DNA from: Azohydromonas lata NBRC 102462
GTDB taxonomy: Bacteria > Pseudomonadota > Gammaproteobacteria > Burkholderiales > Burkholderiaceae_C
DNA: 23,989 bases
Assembly (NCBI GenBank): GCA_945878385.1
Contig: CAMCTE010000012.1
Location: forward strand, 1 to 23,989
Direction: 5' to 3'
In this document: positions 20,264 to 23,989 of the stretch, piece after piece
How the letters are laid out: the number at the start of each line of letters is the position of its first letter
How positions within the stretch are numbered: the stretch's first letter is position 1
Program-made: the position numbers and the translations under genes
The notes under the pieces: model-generated
What the model saw: the letters and a program-made list of their open reading frames with translations, nothing else
The model's database searches: none
Told to the model about the DNA's origin: nothing

Positions 20264-21826
20264 CTAGCGAGCCGCTGCCTTCGTGTCCGTCATCACCTTG
20301 GGTGTGAGGAACACCAACAGCTCGGTGCGGCGCGACTCGCGTCCTGCCGTGCGGAACAGCGTGCCCAACACCGGCAGATCACCAAGTACGGGCACCTTGG
20401 AGCGGGAGTCCAACTCCTCCTGCTCGTAGATGCCACCAATCACCACCGTACCGCCGTTTTCCACCAGCACCTTGGTCTTGACCTCCTTGGTGTTGATCTC
20501 TCGACCATCCGGCGTGATCGTGCCCAGGCTGTCCTTGTTGACCATCACGCTGAGGATCACATTACCCTCTGGCGTGATCTGGGGTGTGACCGTGAGCTTG
20601 AGATTGGCCTCCTGAAACTGAACCTGCGGCGCAGCCGACTGGCCGTTGGCAGCCCCACGGTAAGGAATCTTGAAGCCCTGCTTGATGTAGGCCTCCACCT
20701 GGTCGGCCGTGACGATGCGCGGGCTTGACACCACCTTGCCTCGGCCATCCGCCTCAAGGGCTGAAATCTCCAGATTCAGAAAGCGATTGGCCGTTGCACC
20801 GAACAGCGACAAGGCAAAAGTGGCCGGATCGACGCCGTTGATGGGCGCAGCCGGCAGGTTCACGAACTGTGTATTCGTGTAGGCCTGACTTGGAGTTTCC
20901 CGCGCAATTCCCGGCTGGGCTAAAGGAGTCCCGGGCTGCAGAGACTGGGTGCCGGCGGCCAGGTAGTTGCCACCGACCGTGAAGCGATTGCCGCCGATGA
21001 AGGACCCGGCAGGCTGCCCCTGCTGCATGCGCAGATCGTTCAGGCCCAGCTTCACCCCCAGGGACCGCCCAAAGGTGTCGCTGGCCTCCACGATGCGGGC
21101 CTCGATCAACACCTGTTTGACGGGAATGTCGATCTTCTGGATCATCGCGCGCACTTGTTCCAACTTGGACGGAATGTCCGTCACGAAGAGCTGGTTGGTG
21201 CGGGCCTCGGCGATCACGCTGCCCCTGGAGGAAAGGATGCGGGGCGAGGACGCAGGCGACTGGCCCGCCCCCACCATGGGCTGCGCCATGGGCACCGGCG
21301 CTTGTGCAGCACCCCCGCCAATCGTGGCACCCAGCAGACCCCGCGCCACTTCCTCAGCCTTGCTGTAATTGAGCTGGAAGGACTCGGTGCGCATGGCCTC
21401 GAGTTCACTGATCTTGCGCCGCACCTCGAGGTCGGCCTGGTCCTTGGCCGCCAACTCCTCACGCGGCGCGATCAGCATCACGCTTCCACTGCGGCGCACG
21501 CCCAGGCCCTTGGACTGAAGGATGATGTCCAGCGCCTGGTCCCAGGGCACATCCTTCAGGCGCAGCGTCACGGTTCCACTGACGGAATCGCTGGTCACCA
21601 CATTGAGGTTGGTGAAGTCGGCAATGACCTGAAGCACCGCCCGAACATCGATGTTCTGGAAATTCAATGACAACTTGTCGCCGCTGTACTGAGCCTGTGC
21701 CTGCGTTGGGGGGCGCGCATACTCGCTTGACACCTGTGCCCAAGCGGTTGCGCCGGATATCGACAGGGCCGAAGCCCCGATTGCCCAAGCCGCAAAAGCC
21801 GGCCTGATTGCAGCCCTTGGCCTCAT
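20264..21826 (-). CDS. pilQ: Type IV pilus secretin PilQ, short form without AMIN region
   Basis: PilQ forms the outer-membrane channel for type IV pili. The 520-residue product has a signal peptide (about 1-30, cleavage near AWA-QVSS), a 15-residue linker, then the secretin N0/STN-type domain beginning YSGDKLSLNFQNIDVRAVLQ (about 47), an N1-type domain (RTNQLFVTDIPSKLEQVR, then PVKQVLIEARIVEAS) and the secretin domain with the signature region VVIGGIYEQEELDSRSK and VPVLGDLPVLGTLF. PilQ proteins of this order are usually about 700 residues and carry one or two AMIN domains between signal peptide and N0; these are absent here. The ATG at 21826 overlaps the pilP stop in ATGA. The frame is open upstream to 22258, but that extension is out-of-frame pilP sequence with no AMIN-like content. 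Confidence 0.95.
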   Translation of the reverse strand: MRPRAAIRPAFAAWAIGASALSISGATAWAQVSSEYARPPTQAQAQYSGDKLSLNFQNIDVRAVLQVIADFTNLNVVTSDSVSGTVTLRLKDVPWDQALDIILQSKGLGVRRSGSVMLIAPREELAAKDQADLEVRRKISELEAMRTESFQLNYSKAEEVARGLLGATIGGGAAQAPVPMAQPMVGAGQSPASSPRILSSRGSVIAEARTNQLFVTDIPSKLEQVRAMIQKIDIPVKQVLIEARIVEASDTFGRSLGVKLGLNDLRMQQGQPAGSFIGGNRFTVGGNYLAAGTQSLQPGTPLAQPGIARETPSQAYTNTQFVNLPAAPINGVDPATFALSLFGATANRFLNLEISALEADGRGKVVSSPRIVTADQVEAYIKQGFKIPYRGAANGQSAAPQVQFQEANLKLTVTPQITPEGNVILSVMVNKDSLGTITPDGREINTKEVKTKVLVENGGTVVIGGIYEQEELDSRSKVPVLGDLPVLGTLFRTAGRESRRTELLVFLTPKVMTDTKAAAR

Positions 21827-22365
21827 GGTTTGGCCTCCTTGAGTGTGAGGATGCTGGTGCGCCGTGTACTGCGGCCCAGTGCGTCGCGCACAGGCTCGCT
21901 CACGGTGACCGAGCGCTCCGAAATCGTCTGAACGGTGCCGCCGTGGACACCCACGCGCTGTCCTTGCCGAACCGCCTGCAAGGCGCCCTCCACGCGCAGC
22001 AAGGCCAAGCGCTGGCCACCGCGGTCCACCACGCCCACCATCACCATGGCTTCCAGCGGCTGGCGCTCCAGCTGGGGCAGCGCGGCACGCGGGTCTACAC
22101 CCGCCAGATCCGTGCCGTCGCGGCCAGCCGGCTCCAGGCGGCTTGAATCGAAGGGGTCGGTCGCCACCTCCGCGCGGTACGCCAGAGCCTTGTAGGCCGG
22201 CATTCCAGGCGCAGAGGCCGCCGGTGCGGGCGCTTGCGCCTGCTGCTCGTCCATCCACCGGCGCAGGTCGGAGGTGTCCTCAGCGCAAGCCGCAAGCAGC
22301 GCGGCAGCCGCGAGGGCCATCAAGCCGGGCCAACGGGCCGTCTTCAGATGCGTGGGGCTGGTCAC
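21823..22365 (-). CDS. pilP: Type IV pilus assembly lipoprotein PilP
   Basis: PilP is an inner-membrane-anchored lipoprotein that links the PilNO alignment complex to the secretin PilQ. The 180-residue product has a lipoprotein signal with lipobox LAAC (about 24-27), a flexible Ala/Pro-rich linker, the segment TDPFDSSRLEP and the C-terminal HR-type beta domain (LERQPLEAMVMVGVV, GQRVGVHGGTVQTISERSVTVSEPV). The start is GTG at 22365, with a strong AGGAGGT 5 nt upstream, and it overlaps the pilO stop in GTGA. The stop overlaps the pilQ start in ATGA. Confidence 0.95.
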   Translation of the reverse strand: MTSPTHLKTARWPGLMALAAAALLAACAEDTSDLRRWMDEQQAQAPAPAASAPGMPAYKALAYRAEVATDPFDSSRLEPAGRDGTDLAGVDPRAALPQLERQPLEAMVMVGVVDRGGQRLALLRVEGALQAVRQGQRVGVHGGTVQTISERSVTVSEPVRDALGRSTRRTSILTLKEAKP

Positions 22366-23099
22366 CGGGCACCTCCTGGCACGCCCACCGAAGGGGCGTT
22401 GGAGTTGGCGGCTGCTGCATTCGGTGCCGCCACCCCGCCGGCAGCAGACGATCGGTCGCTGCGGCGCCTAGATTGCGCAAGTTCCTGGGCGTCCAGCGCC
22501 CGGTAGGTGCGCAGCGTGGCCTCCATCACCAACAGCCGCGAGCCCACCGGCACCGGACGGTCACCCGTCACGAGTTGAGCCTGCGGCGTCAGCACCATGT
22601 TGTGCAGTGTGACGATGCGCGGCAACCGCGCGAGATCGCCCAAAAACGCACCGATGTCGTGGTAGCCACCCACCACGCGCACGGCCACCGGGATTTCAGC
22701 GTGACTGTCTCGTATCTGGACAGGCGCGGGCCGAAACAGCTCGAACTGCAGGCCTCGCACGCGGCCGGCCGCAGTGATACCCCTCAGCAGACCTTCCATT
22801 TCGGTGGCCGCGGGCAGTTGCTTTTCCAGGCGCCCCAATTCCTCTTCAAGCTGCGCCTTGCGGGCCTGCAGGGCCTTCAGGCCCTTGACGCGCTGAACCA
22901 TCGCAGTGTGCGCGTCGCGCAATGCGGCCTCGCGCGCCCGCTCCGCGGCCCAACGCGCCTGCTCGTTTTCGAGCCAGAAGGTCCAGGCCAATGCACCCAC
23001 CACGAGAATCGCCAACGCCCACACCAGACGCTGCCGTTGAGGGGGCCATGTCCCGGGGTCATTCAGAGTGGCGGGTGTCTCCATTCGGTCGGACATCAT
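22362..23099 (-). CDS. pilO: Type IV pilus inner-membrane alignment protein PilO
   Basis: PilO pairs with PilN to form the inner-membrane alignment subcomplex of the type IV pilus machine. The 245-residue product has a short cytoplasmic N-terminus, one membrane helix (about 25-42, LVWALAILVVGALAWTFW), a coiled coil (about 45-98) rich in Glu/Arg/Leu, and a ferredoxin-like domain (LLRGITAAGRVRGLQFELFRP, VAVRVVGGYHDIGAFLGDLARLPRIV). The last 40 or so residues (SRRRSDRSSAAGG onward) are low-complexity and probably disordered, longer than usual. ATG 23099 overlaps the pilN stop in ATGA, with GGAGA about 10 nt upstream. Confidence 0.94.
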   Translation of the reverse strand: MMSDRMETPATLNDPGTWPPQRQRLVWALAILVVGALAWTFWLENEQARWAAERAREAALRDAHTAMVQRVKGLKALQARKAQLEEELGRLEKQLPAATEMEGLLRGITAAGRVRGLQFELFRPAPVQIRDSHAEIPVAVRVVGGYHDIGAFLGDLARLPRIVTLHNMVLTPQAQLVTGDRPVPVGSRLLVMEATLRTYRALDAQELAQSRRRSDRSSAAGGVAAPNAAAANSNAPSVGVPGGAR

Positions 23100-23722
23100 G
23101 GTCGCGTTTCTCCACCCACGGCCTCGCGGCGCATCATCACCGTCAGGGTGAATTCCACCATCCGCTCGGTCGCGCCCTCCGCCTCTACAGCGCCCGCGGG
23201 CACGCCTGCCGCAGGGCGCACCGGTTTGGCAGGCGCTGCCGATCGCATTTCGACCAACTCCGCTTCGTACAGCACAGTTGATTCGTTCTGCAGTCGCCCC
23301 ATCAGATCGGACACCCGTTCATTGGATGCGGCCGTCCCACTGATCGCCACCTTGAGGTCGTTTTGACGCAAAGCCGTCAGCGCCAGCCCAGGTGGCGCCA
23401 ACCGGGTCACCTCGTTGAGCAGCGCCACGGGCAAATTGCGCTGCAACTGCAGCGAGGAAGCCGTGGCCTGGCGCTGTTGCAGAACAGCAATTTCAGCCTG
23501 AAGCTGACGCACCTGCGCTTCCTGCTTGGCCATGCTCACCTGGGCCTGTTCCAGAATCGCGTTGCGCGCCGACTGCTGGGCATGCAGCCGCTCCAAGGTA
23601 AAGGAAGCCGCCAGCACCGCCACGCAGGCTGCTAGCACGCTGATACCCAAGCCGATGGCGAACCGCCGGCGCCGCACCTCCAGCCTGCGGTGCCGGTGCG
23701 GCATCAAGTTGATGAAGATCAC
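23096..23722 (-). CDS. pilN: Type IV pilus inner-membrane protein PilN
   Basis: PilN binds cytoplasmic PilM through its N-terminus and pairs with PilO. The 208-residue product starts with IFINLMPHRHRRLE, the conserved PilM-binding INLLPHR-type motif, followed by a membrane helix (about 22-44), a coiled coil (about 45-90, Gln/Ala-rich) and a periplasmic domain. The start is GTG at 23722 with GGAG 9 nt upstream, overlapping the pilM stop in GTGA. The stop overlaps the pilO start. Confidence 0.95.
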   Translation of the reverse strand: MIFINLMPHRHRRLEVRRRRFAIGLGISVLAACVAVLAASFTLERLHAQQSARNAILEQAQVSMAKQEAQVRQLQAEIAVLQQRQATASSLQLQRNLPVALLNEVTRLAPPGLALTALRQNDLKVAISGTAASNERVSDLMGRLQNESTVLYEAELVEMRSAAPAKPVRPAAGVPAGAVEAEGATERMVEFTLTVMMRREAVGGETRP

Positions 23723-23989
23723 GACTCGAAACTCCGCAAGGCCAGACCGCAGGCCTGTAGGTAGGAACAGGCGTGCCCATTCAGGCTGCGCATGTCCACG
23801 CCAGCACCCAGGCGCATGTGTTCAAACGGATCGATCACCTGCGCCTGCACGCCCGTAGCGTCCGATACGCTGGCGGTCAGCCCTTCCAGAGAAGCACCAC
23901 CACCGGCCAGAAACACGCCACTCAGGCGCCTACCCGGGGCGCCCGCGTAGAAGAACTGGAGGAGTCGATCAAGTTCACGCGCGGTGGCG
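23719..23989 (-). CDS. pilM: Type IV pilus assembly ATPase-like PilM, C-terminal fragment
   Basis: PilM is an actin-like cytoplasmic protein that binds ATP and the PilN N-terminus. Only the last 89 codons lie in the window. They read ELDRLLQFFYAGAP, then LSGVFLAGGGASLEGL (the actin-fold adenosine/phosphate segment), VIDPFEHMRLG and a C-terminal YLQACGLALRSF, all typical of the PilM C-terminus. The gene continues past the right edge. Its stop overlaps the pilN start. Confidence 0.93.
   Translation of the reverse strand, partial: ATARELDRLLQFFYAGAPGRRLSGVFLAGGGASLEGLTASVSDATGVQAQVIDPFEHMRLGAGVDMRSLNGHACSYLQACGLALRSFES

Noticed and set aside
21827..22258. Upstream extension of the pilQ frame that might hold the missing AMIN domain
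   Set aside because: It is Gly/Arg/Ala-rich out-of-frame pilP sequence. PilP is convincing in its own frame, and the signal peptide of PilQ starts at the ATG at 21826.

Overview
The window is a GC-rich stretch of ordinary chromosomal backbone, densely coded on both strands. It most likely comes from a betaproteobacterium of the order Burkholderiales, probably Comamonadaceae or a close relative. The basis is gene content and order: pilMNOPQ-aroK-aroB-dgt-gltB-gltD-mlaFEDACB run in one direction, and the pentose-phosphate enzymes sit beside a HexR-type regulator. The genus assignment is inference from synteny and protein style; no rRNA is present.

Layout. Positions 1-1157 hold the 3' end of an M20 amidohydrolase (+). 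Positions 1158-3760 hold pgi and tal (-). Positions 3858-6208 hold zwf and hexR (+). tal and zwf diverge across a 97-bp gap with a near-consensus HexR box. Positions 6174-10033 hold the complete phospholipid-transport operon mlaF-mlaE-mlaD-mlaA-mlaC-mlaB (-), which converges on and overlaps the end of hexR. Positions 10137-16426 hold gltB-gltD, glutamate synthase (-), ended by a good intrinsic terminator. Positions 16427-16610 are a small AT-richer spacer with two copies of a RAYT-linked repeat and a GC palindrome. Positions 16611-17360 hold a REP-associated tyrosine transposase (RAYT). Positions 17360-20255 hold dgt, aroB and aroK. Positions 20264 to the right edge hold the type IV pilus alignment and secretin genes pilQ, P, O, N and the end of pilM (-).

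How they work together. Pgi, Zwf and Tal connect glycolysis, the Entner-Doudoroff entry and the pentose-phosphate pathway. HexR, encoded 14 nt after zwf, probably represses both arms of the divergon through the operator between tal and zwf, and so also regulates itself. The Mla genes encode an outer-membrane lipid asymmetry system: inner-membrane ABC complex FEDB, periplasmic carrier C and outer-membrane A. GltBD supplies glutamate. AroKB make chorismate precursors. PilMNOPQ build the pilus machine.

Most of this is well-known backbone and I do not see a clear new multi-gene system. The unusual points are a short PilQ with no AMIN region, a RAYT fused into the operon by a 1-nt stop/start overlap with dgt, RAYT-type repeats sitting where the gltB promoter should be, an MlaA without a lipobox, an Ala/Lys/Pro tail on GltB, and several dyad sequences in the regulatory gaps. 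No spacer in the window exceeds 300 bases.
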